Below the pieces are notes generated by a model that was given only the letters and a program-made list of their open reading frames with translations, searched no databases and was not told the origin of the DNA. From the NCBI GenBank assembly GCA_025362235.1, contig JANYGZ010000014.1:1-64000 (forward strand): DNA of 64,000 bases, written 5' to 3'. This document shows, piece by piece, positions 28,239-38,120 of this stretch. The position numbers were made by a program, and so were the translations under genes. The first letter of the stretch is position 1, and every line of letters begins with the position of its first letter. This DNA comes from Ferruginibacter sp. Its GTDB lineage: Bacteria > Bacteroidota > Bacteroidia > Chitinophagales > Chitinophagaceae.

Positions 28239-28264
28239 AAATCAATGCAGTCGTGCATTGATTT
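28239..28264 (-). terminator. Intrinsic terminator of the glyA-DUF4293 operon
   Basis: Perfect 11-bp stem AAATCAATGCA / TGCATTGATTT with a 4-base loop. On the minus strand it is followed by a run of T. It lies about 80 bp beyond the DUF4293 stop. The rest of 27871-28343 is AT-rich with no recognisable gene. Confidence 0.75.
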
Positions 28265-28343
28265 ATTGAATCTAAAGTAGCTTTTTGTATCGTTCGCTAA
28301 CTTTTATTAAAAAGGTAGATATCATAATATTTTATCGCTGATC

Positions 28344-28754
28344 TTACCTTAAACGGTTACTATCCTTTATTAGCTTTTCGTCTCCATTAATTCCCCTTGC
28401 AGCTAATACCAGTGCCGCTATTATTACAATATGCAAAACAGCGGTAAAAGCATAATCACCTCTAGAAAAATCTTTTGTTTGCTGGTAATATAAAAATAAC
28501 AATAACACATCAAGCAAAATACCTGCAATACATAGCCAAAGCTGGGTTACCCTGTTTTTAAATAAAAAGATAGTGATGAATGTTAGTACACCTAATGCGA
28601 TGGTTGTTATCATGAGCCCCAGGTTTTGTGTACCATTTAATTGATGGTATAAATTATCCGGCAAATAAGTGCCACTATAAAAAGATAATTTTAATGTAAG
28701 GAAAGTAACAACAGATGCTATTAAAAGCCAGATAGATTGAATACGCTGTATCAT
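28344..28754 (-). CDS. DUF4293 family membrane protein
   Basis: 136 residues with four transmembrane helices. The opening MIQRIQSIWLLIASVVTFLT and the closing basic tail are characteristic of DUF4293, a small Bacteroidota inner-membrane family of unknown function. It starts 17 bp after glyA and is probably in the same transcript. Confidence 0.88.
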   Translation of the reverse strand: MIQRIQSIWLLIASVVTFLTLKLSFYSGTYLPDNLYHQLNGTQNLGLMITTIALGVLTFITIFLFKNRVTQLWLCIAGILLDVLLLFLYYQQTKDFSRGDYAFTAVLHIVIIAALVLAARGINGDEKLIKDSNRLR

Positions 28755-28771
28755 ACAATTATATTTTAATT

Positions 28772-30052
28772 TTACCCAAGTTCAGGATACAAAACAAACT
28801 GCCCCATAAATTCATTTACCTGCCCACGTACAGTATTTATAACATTTTCATCATCTGCATTCATTAAAACATTATCCAATACATTTACCACAAACGGCAT
28901 ATGTTCTTCCTTCATACCACGGGTGGTAATTGCTGCAGTACCTACACGAATACCAGATGTTACAAAAGCACTTTTATCATCAAAAGGAACCATATTTTTA
29001 TTTAACGTTATGTCAGCTTTTACAAGCACCTGTTCAGCTTTTTTACCACTGATATTTTTATTGCGTAAATCTATCAACATTAAATGATTATCTGTACCAT
29101 TACTAATTAACTGGTATCCTTTATCTACAAATGCCTTTGCCATAGCCTGTGCATTTACAATAACCTGCTTTGCATAAGCTGTAAAATCATCCGTTAAAAT
29201 TTCACCGAAGGCAATAGCTTTTGCTGCAATGATATGTTGCAACGGGCCGCCTTGTATACCGGGAAAAACAGCCATATCCATTAGGTTACTCATTAACCTT
29301 GTATTGCCTTTTACATCTTTTAAACCAAAAGGATTTTCAAAATCTTTTTTCATTAAAATAATACCACCTCTTGGGCCACGCAGAGTTTTATGCGTGGTGG
29401 AAGTTACAAAATGGCAATGTTCAAAAGGAGAGTTTAATAATCCCTTGGCAATTAAACCGGCAGGATGTGCCATGTCGCATTGTACAAAAGCACCAATTTC
29501 ATCAGCTACTTTTCTAATTCTTGCATAATCCCAGTCACGGCTATACGCAGATGCACCACAAAAAATCAATTTTGGTTTTAGTGACCTTGCCTTTTCTTCC
29601 AATGTATCATAATCAATTAAGCCGGTTTCTTTTACTACGCCATAAAAATGCGCTTCGTATAATTTACCGGAATAATTCACCGGCGAGCCATGCGTAAGGT
29701 GGCCTCCCATACTTAAATCCAATCCGAGTATTTTATCACCCGGTTGTAGTACTGCTAATGTAACTGCTGCATTGGCCTGTGCGCCGCTATGAGGCTGCAC
29801 ATTGGCATAATCGCAATTAAAAATCTGTTTAAGGCGGTCAATGGCTAATTGTTCTGTTTGGTCAACTATTTCGCAACCTGCATAATACCTGCGGCCGGGG
29901 TATCCTTCCGCATATTTATTGGTCATTACAGAACCCGATGCCTGCATCACCTGTAACGAAGTAAAGTTCTCTGAAGCAATCAGCTCAAGGCCATGCCGCT
30001 GACGTTCCATTTCCTGTGTAATTAAATCAAAAACCAATGTATCTCTTTGCAT
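28772..30052 (-). CDS. glyA: Serine hydroxymethyltransferase
   Basis: 426 residues, full length. It interconverts serine and glycine with tetrahydrofolate, using pyridoxal phosphate, and supplies one-carbon units for purines and thymidylate. Signatures: [27 protein letters not shown] at the start, [26 protein letters not shown], and the PLP lysine in [16 protein letters not shown] candidate promoter lies immediately upstream. Confidence 0.97.
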   Translation of the reverse strand: MQRDTLVFDLITQEMERQRHGLELIASENFTSLQVMQASGSVMTNKYAEGYPGRRYYAGCEIVDQTEQLAIDRLKQIFNCDYANVQPHSGAQANAAVTLAVLQPGDKILGLDLSMGGHLTHGSPVNYSGKLYEAHFYGVVKETGLIDYDTLEEKARSLKPKLIFCGASAYSRDWDYARIRKVADEIGAFVQCDMAHPAGLIAKGLLNSPFEHCHFVTSTTHKTLRGPRGGIILMKKDFENPFGLKDVKGNTRLMSNLMDMAVFPGIQGGPLQHIIAAKAIAFGEILTDDFTAYAKQVIVNAQAMAKAFVDKGYQLISNGTDNHLMLIDLRNKNISGKKAEQVLVKADITLNKNMVPFDDKSAFVTSGIRVGTAAITTRGMKEEHMPFVVNVLDNVLMNADDENVINTVRGQVNEFMGQFVLYPELG

Positions 30053-30069
30053 GAATTATTATTGAAGTG

Positions 30070-30077
30070 CAAATATA
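30070..30077 (-). promoter_or_regulatory. Candidate -7 promoter element of glyA
   Basis: Reads TATATTTG on the minus strand, an exact TAnnTTTG match 17 bp upstream of the glyA ATG. Confidence 0.45.
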
Positions 30078-30231
30078 CAAACCGAAGGTTACTTTAGCAG
30101 GCGGATTAAAAATAATCCCATTTTTTAACCTGTATAATTTACACAAAATTCACTACTTTCACACCCTGCTTTAATAAAGCAACATCTTATTGTAAACAAA
30201 TATGCAGCATTTTGCAGATTAAGGTTTTACC

Positions 30232-31224
30232 ATGAAGGCCATTATCCCAGTTGCCGGCGCAGGCACAAAATTGCGTCCACACACTTACACTCAACCTAAG
30301 GCTTTAATCCCTTTAGCAGGAAAAACTATATTAAGTATCATTGTTGATCAACTGCACGAAGTTGGCATTACTGATTTTATTTTTATTGTCGGCTACCTCG
30401 GCGAAAAGATACAGGACTTTGTAAAAGCAAAATATCCCCACCTTAATTGTCACTTTGTTTATCAGAATGAAAGATATGGAACCGGTCACGCAATAGACCT
30501 TGCCAAAGAAATTGTTGGCAGCGAAGAAGTGTTTATAGTATTGGGCGATACTATTGCTGAATATGATGTGCAACAAATGCTCGATGCACCTTATTCAATA
30601 CTGGCGGTAAAAAGAGTGGATGACCCCCGCAATTTTGGCGTGGCAGAAATTGATGCCGATGGCTTTATAAGCCGTGTGGTGGAAAAGCCAGCCATACCTA
30701 AAAGTAATATGGCCCTGGTGGGTATTTATAAAATAAAAGAAACTGACTTTTTATTTACCTGCCTTAAAAAAATTATTGAACAGGGAGATATAACACACCA
30801 GGAACTAAGCCTTACAGATGCGCTGGAATGTATGATACAGCAGGGGGCAAAATTTAAATCTTTTAAAGTGCAGAACTGGTTTGATTGTGGTAAAAAAGAA
30901 ACCCTGCTTCAATCCAATGCAACCCTGCTAAAAAAATTCGGCGGTAAAGTGTTAGGGCAGGATAAATTCGAAAATACTATTATCATTCCCCCGGTAAGTA
31001 TTGCTGAAGGGTGTGATATAAAAAATTCTGTTATTGGACCCAATGTTACCATTGGAGAAAGCACCTTGTTAAATTACACGATTGTAAAAGATTCAATCAT
31101 TGGTTCTTTCTCAAAATTATATGATGTAGTGCTGGATGATTCCTTAATAGGAAGCGATACCGGCATAAAAGGCGAAACCCGTTCTTTAAATATTGGTGAT
31201 AATACAGATATTGACTTAGGATAA
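30232..31224 (+). CDS. Sugar-phosphate nucleotidyltransferase (NDP-sugar pyrophosphorylase)
   Basis: 330 residues. The N-terminal Rossmann-like domain opens MKAIIPVAGAGTKLRPHTYTQPKALIPLAGK, the nucleotide-binding signature of RmlA/GalU-type enzymes that make NDP-sugars from NTP and sugar-1-phosphate. VVEKP and the LTDALE region are conserved. The C-terminal ~90 residues are left-handed beta-helix hexapeptide repeats (VIGPNVTIGESTLLNYTIV). The sugar is not determined; glucose-1-phosphate is most likely. It could feed the polysaccharide export genes 2 kb downstream. Confidence 0.88.
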   Translation: MKAIIPVAGAGTKLRPHTYTQPKALIPLAGKTILSIIVDQLHEVGITDFIFIVGYLGEKIQDFVKAKYPHLNCHFVYQNERYGTGHAIDLAKEIVGSEEVFIVLGDTIAEYDVQQMLDAPYSILAVKRVDDPRNFGVAEIDADGFISRVVEKPAIPKSNMALVGIYKIKETDFLFTCLKKIIEQGDITHQELSLTDALECMIQQGAKFKSFKVQNWFDCGKKETLLQSNATLLKKFGGKVLGQDKFENTIIIPPVSIAEGCDIKNSVIGPNVTIGESTLLNYTIVKDSIIGSFSKLYDVVLDDSLIGSDTGIKGETRSLNIGDNTDIDLG

Positions 31225-31261
31225 ATTAATTAGCCTTTATTAGTTTTAAAAGCAGTAACGA

Positions 31262-32209
31262 ATGCCCTCTTTCACTAATAGAATTACACAACTTTTTGGT
31301 ATAAGCTATCCCATCGTACAGGCAGGGATGGTTTGGGTAAGTGGCTGGCGGCTCGCCAGTGCAGTAAGCAATGCCGGTGGTTTGGGATTAATTGGAAGTG
31401 GAAGTATGTACCCAGAGGTATTAAAAGAGCATATTCAAAAATGCAAAAAAGCAACTAACAAACCTTTTGGTGTAAATGTTCCACTGCTATATCCCAATAT
31501 TGATGAGCATATTCAAATAATTATAAATGAAAAAGTGCCCGTGGTTTTTACATCAGCAGGCAATCCTGCTGTATGGACGGCTTTATTAAAACAACATGGT
31601 ATAATAGTGGTGCATGTAGTTAGCAGCAGCAGGTTTGCTTTAAAAGCACAACAGGCCGGTTGCGATGCTGTTGTAGCAGAAGGTTTTGAAGCCGGGGGTC
31701 ATAATGGAAGGGAAGAAACCACCACATTGGTTTTATTGCCTTCTGTATGTATTACAGTTTCCATTCCTGTAATTGCGGCTGGGGGCATTGCTACCGGAAG
31801 GCAAATGCTTGCTGCGATGGTATTGGGTGCCGAAGGGGTGCAGATAGGTAGCCGTTTTGTTGCCAGCAATGAATCTTCAGCAAATCAAAAATTTAAGGCA
31901 GCCATATTAGGTGCGGCAGAAGGTGATACACAACTTTCATTAAAACAACTTACACCGGTTAGATTAATGAAAAACAAATTCTATAACGAAGTGCAACAAG
32001 CTGAACGTAATTGCGTTTCAGTAGAAGCATTACAGAATTTATTAGGAAAGGGCAGGGCTAAAAAAGGGATGTTTGATGGCGACCTGGAACATGGCGAGCT
32101 TGAAATAGGTCAGGTAAGCGCTATTATTAAAACCATCCAGCCTGCGGCTGAAATTGTGTCTGAGATATGGGATGAGTTTAATCTTGCATTATATCATCCG
32201 CTCAAATAA
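31262..32209 (+). CDS. NAD(P)H-dependent flavin oxidoreductase (nitronate monooxygenase / FabK-like)
   Basis: 315 residues forming an FMN TIM barrel. YPIVQAGMVWVSGWRLASAVSNAGGLGLIGSG is the FMN-binding start of the 2-nitropropane dioxygenase/FabK family. EGFEAGGHNGRE includes the catalytic histidine position, and PVIAAGGIATGRQMLAAMVLGAEGVQIGSRF binds phosphate. The substrate could be a nitronate or an enoyl-ACP; sequence alone does not decide. It is 37 bp after the nucleotidyltransferase, possibly co-transcribed. Confidence 0.87.
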   Translation: MPSFTNRITQLFGISYPIVQAGMVWVSGWRLASAVSNAGGLGLIGSGSMYPEVLKEHIQKCKKATNKPFGVNVPLLYPNIDEHIQIIINEKVPVVFTSAGNPAVWTALLKQHGIIVVHVVSSSRFALKAQQAGCDAVVAEGFEAGGHNGREETTTLVLLPSVCITVSIPVIAAGGIATGRQMLAAMVLGAEGVQIGSRFVASNESSANQKFKAAILGAAEGDTQLSLKQLTPVRLMKNKFYNEVQQAERNCVSVEALQNLLGKGRAKKGMFDGDLEHGELEIGQVSAIIKTIQPAAEIVSEIWDEFNLALYHPLK

Positions 32210-32214
32210 ATTAT

Positions 32215-32222
32215 TATATTTG
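32215..32222 (+). promoter_or_regulatory. Candidate -7 promoter element of the Wza/Wzz-like genes
   Basis: TATATTTG, an exact TAnnTTTG match, 30 bp upstream of the chosen ATG at 32253 and just after the preceding stop codon. Confidence 0.4.
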
Positions 32223-32252
32223 CTTAGTTTCAAATTATTAACCCCCCAACAA

Positions 32253-34649
32253 ATGCAAGGTATTTTTAAGTTTATTGCAAAAAACTGTGTAATTCTGTTA
32301 TTTATAACCTTTCTTTCTTTATCAGCTTACAGCCAAAAACTATCTACTCAAGACATACAACAAGTACAACAATTAGCGCCAGGTATAGATCCCACTCAAA
32401 TGACCAAGACGGGATTTGAGAGTTATTTTAGAGATAATAATCAAAGTAAAGCGGGCAGTGACAGAACTAAGGAAAATGCAGCAATAGCAAAACAATTGCA
32501 AAATAAAACGCTTGTTAGAGACAGTTCTCAAAATGATAATATTAAAAAAGGCTACTACAATATAAACGACACTTATGGTAACAATGTGTTTCAAAATTCA
32601 TCGATTTATGATATTTCGGAATTATCTACGCCTCCTTTGGATTATCCTATAGGGGTTGGTGATCATATAGTAGTGGCATTATGGGGTGGCGGTGAATACC
32701 AGGAAGATTATATTGTGGCAAGGGATGGAGCTATTTTCCCAAATAGCTTAGGAAAAATCACTATACAGGGGTTAACTTTTGAAATGGCCCGTTCGTTAAT
32801 TTATGCCAGGTTTAAGAGTGTAGTACCATCTGGTACCAATATTCAAATAACCCTTGGTCAGCCTAGAACCATTAGTGTAAATGTTGGGGGTGAAGTTGAA
32901 AACCCCGGCCCGGTAACTGTTTCTGCTTTTTCTAATGCCTATAATGTAATTGGCCTTGCAGGTGGTATAACTGACTTTGGTAATTTAAGAGAAATACAGG
33001 TAAAGCGCAACGGTAAGGTAATTGAAACAATTGATATATATAAATACCTTTCTACAGGCGAAATGGGAAGCCGCATTTATTTGCAAAATAACGATTTTGT
33101 ATTTGTGAATAACGAAGTTAAAAAGGTATTTGCAACAGGGCAGTTTAAGCGTCCTATGTATTACCAGTTAAAAAAAGATGAAGGGATTAAAGCCCTCATA
33201 ACATTTTCAGGCGGCTTTACTCCTGAAGCATTTACTTCGGGTATAAAAGTTATAAGATCTGAAAATGAAGACCAGGTTATACATGATGTAAATGCCACAG
33301 CAATAATTAAATTGCAAGGTTTGGATTATCCATTATTAGACGGGGATATTATTAAAGCAGACCTCATTAAAACCGGGTTAGTTAATAAACTGGAATTGAA
33401 AGGGCCTGTAAAGTACCCAGGCTTTTATGAATTAAGAAAAGGTGATCGCCTGTTTGATGTAATTAACAGGGCTGGTGGTATCACAAAAAATACTTACCTG
33501 GCAAGAGCATATATATTTCGTGGTGCAGGCGACTCTACAAATATAAAATCTGACAAGCTGGAAGTAGATCTTACCGATATCCAAAGCGATAATGCCAATA
33601 GCAGCAGCAATGTACTTTTAATGCCGAATGATATAGTACAATTATTTTCAAATAATGAATTTGGGGATCAACAATATGTGGAAATTTTTGGAGAAGTGCG
33701 CAAGGAAGGCAGGGTAAGAAAATACGGCGGCATGACTTTGCAGGATCTACTATACTTATCAGGCGGCATAAAACAATCTGCCGAATATGGCAGGCTGGAG
33801 ATTTCCAGCATTGTTGATATTGATTCCGCAAAACAAGGTTTAAAGCCAACACGTAACATCGTAAAATCCTATTCTATTAAACCTGATTTTGTATTGGATT
33901 CTGTTGCAGCAACAATAGTTTTAAAACCATTTGACCAGGTTTTTGTAAGAAAAAATTCGTCATTTGATTTGCAACAAAATGTACAATTATTAGGATTGGT
34001 AAAATATGCAGGGCTTTATCCGCGTTTAGATAGATATGAAAGACTGTCATCTTATATTCAAAGAGCAGGGGGCACTATGCCAAATGCCAACCTGGCGGGG
34101 GCTGTTTTGTTTAGAAAAAAAGTAGATTTTTTTAGAGAGAAGATTGTATCTAAACCAAAACTAGATTCACTCGGAAATATTATTAAAGACAGTAGTGTAT
34201 TGAACCTGGATGTGCCGGTTAGTATTGATTTGTATAATGCATTAAAATACCCCAATACTGACCACGACATTATTTTACAGGAAAATGATATTGTTTATGT
34301 ACCAGAAATTAACCCTTTCATTACGGTTCAAGGCAGCGTGCAATCGCCTTTAAAAATTACTTTTGATCCCAAACATACAAATCTGTCTTATTATCTTGAT
34401 AAAGCAGGAGGCTTTGGAGTAAAACCCTGGAAAAAAAGAATTTTTGTTAGTTATGCAAATGGCAGCAGCAAACGTACCTCTAATTTTTTGGTCTTTCACT
34501 TTTACCCAAAAGTTGAGGAGGGGTCAACAATAACAGTTCCGGCAAAGCCACCAAACCAGGAGTTGAATAATGCACTTACCCTGGCAATAACCATAGCGCT
34601 GCCTATAGTTTTAACTTATGCTATTGCCGCAATAATTAGAGCAAATTAA
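32253..34649 (+). CDS. Polysaccharide export outer-membrane protein with SLBB domains (Wza-like)
   Basis: 798 residues from the ATG at 32253, which gives a proper signal peptide (FIAKNCVILLFITFLSLSAYSQ); an earlier in-frame ATG would overlap the preceding gene. A poly_export domain (YPIGVGDHIVVALWGGGEYQEDYIVARDG) is followed by about six SLBB/soluble-ligand-binding domains (e.g. VNVGGEVENPGPV, LKGPVKYPGFYELRKGDRL, FGEVRKEGRVRKYGGMTL) and a C-terminal membrane anchor. It likely forms the outer-membrane conduit for capsule or exopolysaccharide, working with the Wzz-like protein encoded next. Confidence 0.9.
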   Translation: MQGIFKFIAKNCVILLFITFLSLSAYSQKLSTQDIQQVQQLAPGIDPTQMTKTGFESYFRDNNQSKAGSDRTKENAAIAKQLQNKTLVRDSSQNDNIKKGYYNINDTYGNNVFQNSSIYDISELSTPPLDYPIGVGDHIVVALWGGGEYQEDYIVARDGAIFPNSLGKITIQGLTFEMARSLIYARFKSVVPSGTNIQITLGQPRTISVNVGGEVENPGPVTVSAFSNAYNVIGLAGGITDFGNLREIQVKRNGKVIETIDIYKYLSTGEMGSRIYLQNNDFVFVNNEVKKVFATGQFKRPMYYQLKKDEGIKALITFSGGFTPEAFTSGIKVIRSENEDQVIHDVNATAIIKLQGLDYPLLDGDIIKADLIKTGLVNKLELKGPVKYPGFYELRKGDRLFDVINRAGGITKNTYLARAYIFRGAGDSTNIKSDKLEVDLTDIQSDNANSSSNVLLMPNDIVQLFSNNEFGDQQYVEIFGEVRKEGRVRKYGGMTLQDLLYLSGGIKQSAEYGRLEISSIVDIDSAKQGLKPTRNIVKSYSIKPDFVLDSVAATIVLKPFDQVFVRKNSSFDLQQNVQLLGLVKYAGLYPRLDRYERLSSYIQRAGGTMPNANLAGAVLFRKKVDFFREKIVSKPKLDSLGNIIKDSSVLNLDVPVSIDLYNALKYPNTDHDIILQENDIVYVPEINPFITVQGSVQSPLKITFDPKHTNLSYYLDKAGGFGVKPWKKRIFVSYANGSSKRTSNFLVFHFYPKVEEGSTITVPAKPPNQELNNALTLAITIALPIVLTYAIAAIIRAN

Positions 34650-34672
34650 TTAAAGGAAATAATTAAATAAAA

Positions 34673-35701
34673 TTGACCAGTACAGAATTAATACGAAACA
34701 TATTTACAAAGCTTAGCAAAAATAAAATGCTGTTGTTAATTTTCAGTATTGGCTTTGCATTATTGCTATTTTTTTACGCAAAAAGTAAAAGGCCAGTTTA
34801 TACTGCAAAAGCAACTGTTTTTCCATTAACAAACCAATCAGAAAATTCGCTTTCTACCAGTGCGTTAAGCAATATTTTAGGTATAGAAGGAACACCAAAG
34901 AGTTTTAGCAGTGAAGCTTCTATTAATATTATTGAGTTAACACTAAGCCGTAATGTTCGCGAAAGAGTAGCTGCAACCCGCTTACCGCAATTTGGTAATG
35001 TTACTGTTACTGAGTTAATAGTAAAGACGATAAATAATAACAATGCTTTTTACGAAAAGGACATTCAAATCCCTGCAGATAGTACAGCGGCAACTGCGTT
35101 AGGTTCGGAATTATTAAAAGATGCTATCAGTGCCAAGATGAGTAAAAATGGCGTACTTGAATTTTATTTTTCAGCTAAGAATAAAGAATTGATTACTCCA
35201 ATTGCAAATGTTTTTATTGATAAATTATCTCAGTTTTATATTGATTTAAAAATCTCCAAAGCGTTGGCAGATTACAATTTTACCATTAATAAAATAGATT
35301 CATTGCAGGCAATTTTAAATGCTGTTGATAAAAAGGCAATTAACCTGCAAAACACTACTTTGTTTTCTCCTGTAGATAAATTGGAATTTGAGCTTCCCAA
35401 AGAAAATTTATCAATGGAGAAAAGTCATATTTTAAAACAAAGGGACATATCAATAAATAACAGGGAAGAAGCAACCTGGCGCTTGCAAAAAGCTACGCCC
35501 ATTATTTCTATTTTAGATAAGCCTACAGAACCATTTACCGAGAGCAGCACTTCCGGTGCAGTTTTTTTTATCATTGGGTTGATAGCAGGCTATATAATTT
35601 GTGCTTTTATTTTAGTGCGTAAGCTCATTTATCAATATACCAAATCTGAAATTTATAAAAGCATTTTTGGAAATGAGGCAGCAGCTAATTCAGTTTTATG
35701 A
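34673..35701 (+). CDS. Wzz-like chain length determinant / polysaccharide co-polymerase
   Basis: 342 residues, with a TTG start at 34673 since no in-frame ATG precedes the first membrane helix. Two transmembrane helices (MLLLIFSIGFALLLFFYA near the N-terminus and GAVFFIIGLIAGYIICAFIL near the C-terminus) flank a periplasmic coiled region, with RPVYTAKATVFPL as the Wzz entry motif. There is no cytoplasmic tyrosine kinase domain. It sets polymer length or bridges to the Wza-like channel. Its stop codon overlaps the stop region of the convergent NatB-like gene by 6 bp. Confidence 0.85.
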   Translation: MTSTELIRNIFTKLSKNKMLLLIFSIGFALLLFFYAKSKRPVYTAKATVFPLTNQSENSLSTSALSNILGIEGTPKSFSSEASINIIELTLSRNVRERVAATRLPQFGNVTVTELIVKTINNNNAFYEKDIQIPADSTAATALGSELLKDAISAKMSKNGVLEFYFSAKNKELITPIANVFIDKLSQFYIDLKISKALADYNFTINKIDSLQAILNAVDKKAINLQNTTLFSPVDKLEFELPKENLSMEKSHILKQRDISINNREEATWRLQKATPIISILDKPTEPFTESSTSGAVFFIIGLIAGYIICAFILVRKLIYQYTKSEIYKSIFGNEAAANSVL

Positions 35702-37009
35702 TTTTCTAAATGCCCACTTTAACATCTCTTTCCAGCTTGCTTTTTTACCGTACATTAAAATACCTGTTCTGTAAATTTTTGCAGCAAGCCAGGTAGTGAA
35801 CCAAAAACCGGCAATTAATAAAACCATCGATAATATTAACTGTTGTAAGGGAACGCCACTTGGTATGCGGGCCATCATTACTATTGGCGATGTAAAAGGT
35901 ATCATACTTGCCCAAACCATTATTTTACTATCAGGCATATTTAAATTACTGGTCATAATAATAAATGCAAAAATGATGGGCATGGTGATAGGAATCATTA
36001 AGGATTGTGCTTCTTGCGGATCTTCATTAATTACACTTCCGATGGCAGCAAATAAGGACGCATAAAACAAGTATCCCCCCAAAAAATAGAATATAAAACA
36101 ACTTATAATTTGAAGCCAGTTAACATTACTTACAGTTTGTTTCATTTCTATTAATTTCATTACCATTGCACTGTTTCCCCCACCCACAGGCATATTTTTA
36201 TTCATATCTCCTGCCTGCTGTATCAATTCGGATGGAATAAAGGCAGAAACTACGCTTGATAAAATCATTATTAAAACAATCCATAAAAAAAACTGTGTCA
36301 ACCCAACAGCTGCAATGCCTAAAATTTTGCCCATCATTAACTGAAATGGTTTTACACTGCTGATCATTACTTCAGCAATGCGGTTTGTTTTTTCTTCCAT
36401 AACTCCCCTCATAACCATTGCGCCAAAAATAAACATGGTAATATAAATTAAAATACCACTTCCAAAACCTACACCATAATTTAGCTGTGCATTTACTTCC
36501 TGGTATTGTCCTTTATCAGAAGTTACACGGTTATCAATAGTAAAAGCACCAATTGACTGTTTACTGATACTATCCAATGTTTGTTTACGGATGCCATTTT
36601 TTTGTAGCTGGTTATTCTCAAAGGCTCTGTCAAGTCTCGTTTCAATCATTTCCTGTGCATCAATGCCCAATTGCTTTTTTGAGTGGATAGTAAATTTTCT
36701 TGCAGCAGAATCATTATTTAAATTTAAAACTGCATCATATCCTTTTGCAAAATAATTGCTGCTGTCTACAGTAGTATTAAAATCAAAAGTCAGCTGCAAA
36801 GAGTCGCTTTTTAAATTGGCCTTAAACATGCCGGGGTCATTAATTACGGCAATTTTTTTTAATTTTTCTTTGTTCGACATGGCAAAAAATGCACTGCCAA
36901 AAATAAAGAGCATCATTACAATGGGTAATAAAAAAGTAGAAAGCAAAAATGTTTTATTGCGGACCCTGGTCAGGTATTCTCTTTTTATTATGAGCCAGAT
37001 CTTATTCAT
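35696..37009 (-). CDS. ABC-2/NatB-type transporter permease
   Basis: 437 residues. An N-terminal helix (TFLLSTFLLPIVMMLFIFGS) is followed by a ~150-residue extracytoplasmic domain and five or six further helices, the NatB/ABC-2 layout. EEKTNRIAEVMISSVKPFQLMMGKILG is the conserved cytoplasmic coupling segment. It is encoded 29 bp downstream of its ATPase. NatAB relatives export sodium or other small solutes; the substrate here is not known. Confidence 0.88.
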   Translation of the reverse strand: MNKIWLIIKREYLTRVRNKTFLLSTFLLPIVMMLFIFGSAFFAMSNKEKLKKIAVINDPGMFKANLKSDSLQLTFDFNTTVDSSNYFAKGYDAVLNLNNDSAARKFTIHSKKQLGIDAQEMIETRLDRAFENNQLQKNGIRKQTLDSISKQSIGAFTIDNRVTSDKGQYQEVNAQLNYGVGFGSGILIYITMFIFGAMVMRGVMEEKTNRIAEVMISSVKPFQLMMGKILGIAAVGLTQFFLWIVLIMILSSVVSAFIPSELIQQAGDMNKNMPVGGGNSAMVMKLIEMKQTVSNVNWLQIISCFIFYFLGGYLFYASLFAAIGSVINEDPQEAQSLMIPITMPIIFAFIIMTSNLNMPDSKIMVWASMIPFTSPIVMMARIPSGVPLQQLILSMVLLIAGFWFTTWLAAKIYRTGILMYGKKASWKEMLKWAFRKS

Positions 37010-37038
37010 AACCGTTTATTTATTACTGGTAAAAAAAA

Positions 37039-37968
37039 TTATTTAGTTGCCTGAAATTGCCTTGCTTCAGGTGTGCCTTCTACCAATTTGATAAAAATTT
37101 CATTGAGTGTTGGCAATACTTCATTAAATGAATTGATAGGAATATCCTGCCCAATAAAAAATTTCAACACATCATTGGTAGTACTGTCGTGCTGTAATTT
37201 TAGTATTAATTCATTTGGCAGATGTTTAATCACTTCAAAAATATAAGTCATCAGGTTATGTGCAGATGTTGTTGCACCAAGGCGGTAAACATTTTCTTTA
37301 TACTGGTTTTTTATTTGTGCTACAGTGCCATCCAAAATTTTTGTTCCTTTATTTACCAATACAATATGGCTGCAAATTTCTTCAACCTGTTCCATCCGGT
37401 GTGTACTAAAAATTACGGTACTGCCGTTTTTCGCCAAATTAAATATTTCATCTTTAATCAGGTTAGCATTCACGGGGTCTAAGCCGCTAAAAGGTTCATC
37501 CAGTATAATTAATTCAGGCTCGTGTAAAACTGTAGTTACAAATTGTAATTTCTGGCTCATCCCTTTACTCAGGTCTTCAACCTTTTTATTCCACCAGCTC
37601 TCCATTTCAAATTTTACAAACCATGTTTTAATTTTTCGCATGGCATCCTGCCTGCTTAATCCTTTTAATTGTGCCAGGTAAAGCGCCTGCTCGCCAATTT
37701 TCATTTTTTTATACAGGCCCCTTTCTTCCGGCATGTAGCCAATATTTGCTATGTCCTTACTGGGGTCAAATTTTTTTCCATTGAAAATAATAGAGCCGTA
37801 ATCGGGGTAAAAAATTCCGGTAATCATACGAAGCAAGGTTGTTTTACCTGCACCATTTGGGCCCAGTAAACCAAATATACTGCCCTGTTCGATAGTAAAA
37901 CTGATGTCGTCAACAGCTTTTTGTGTAGCAAAATATTTTTTTAAATTTTGCAGTTCAAGAATATTCAT
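37039..37968 (-). CDS. ABC transporter ATP-binding protein, NatA-type
   Basis: 309 residues: Walker A GLLGPNGAGKTTLLRMITG, signature LSKGMSQKLQFV, Walker B ELIILDEPFSGLDPVN, H-loop STHRMEQVEEIC, and a ~90-residue C-terminal DUF4162-type extension. The partner permease follows in the same operon. Confidence 0.92.
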   Translation of the reverse strand: MNILELQNLKKYFATQKAVDDISFTIEQGSIFGLLGPNGAGKTTLLRMITGIFYPDYGSIIFNGKKFDPSKDIANIGYMPEERGLYKKMKIGEQALYLAQLKGLSRQDAMRKIKTWFVKFEMESWWNKKVEDLSKGMSQKLQFVTTVLHEPELIILDEPFSGLDPVNANLIKDEIFNLAKNGSTVIFSTHRMEQVEEICSHIVLVNKGTKILDGTVAQIKNQYKENVYRLGATTSAHNLMTYIFEVIKHLPNELILKLQHDSTTNDVLKFFIGQDIPINSFNEVLPTLNEIFIKLVEGTPEARQFQATK

Positions 37969-38120
37969 TGGTTACTATATTACGATGTAAGATTACTAAA
38001 ATTTTGGAATAGAATTTAAATGGGCTGTAAAGATTTCATAAACGGTATTTTAATTTTGCTATTATCAGTTGTTTTAACTATTTATCTCCATGGCGCTATT
38101 CGGTAAGTTTACATTTAATG

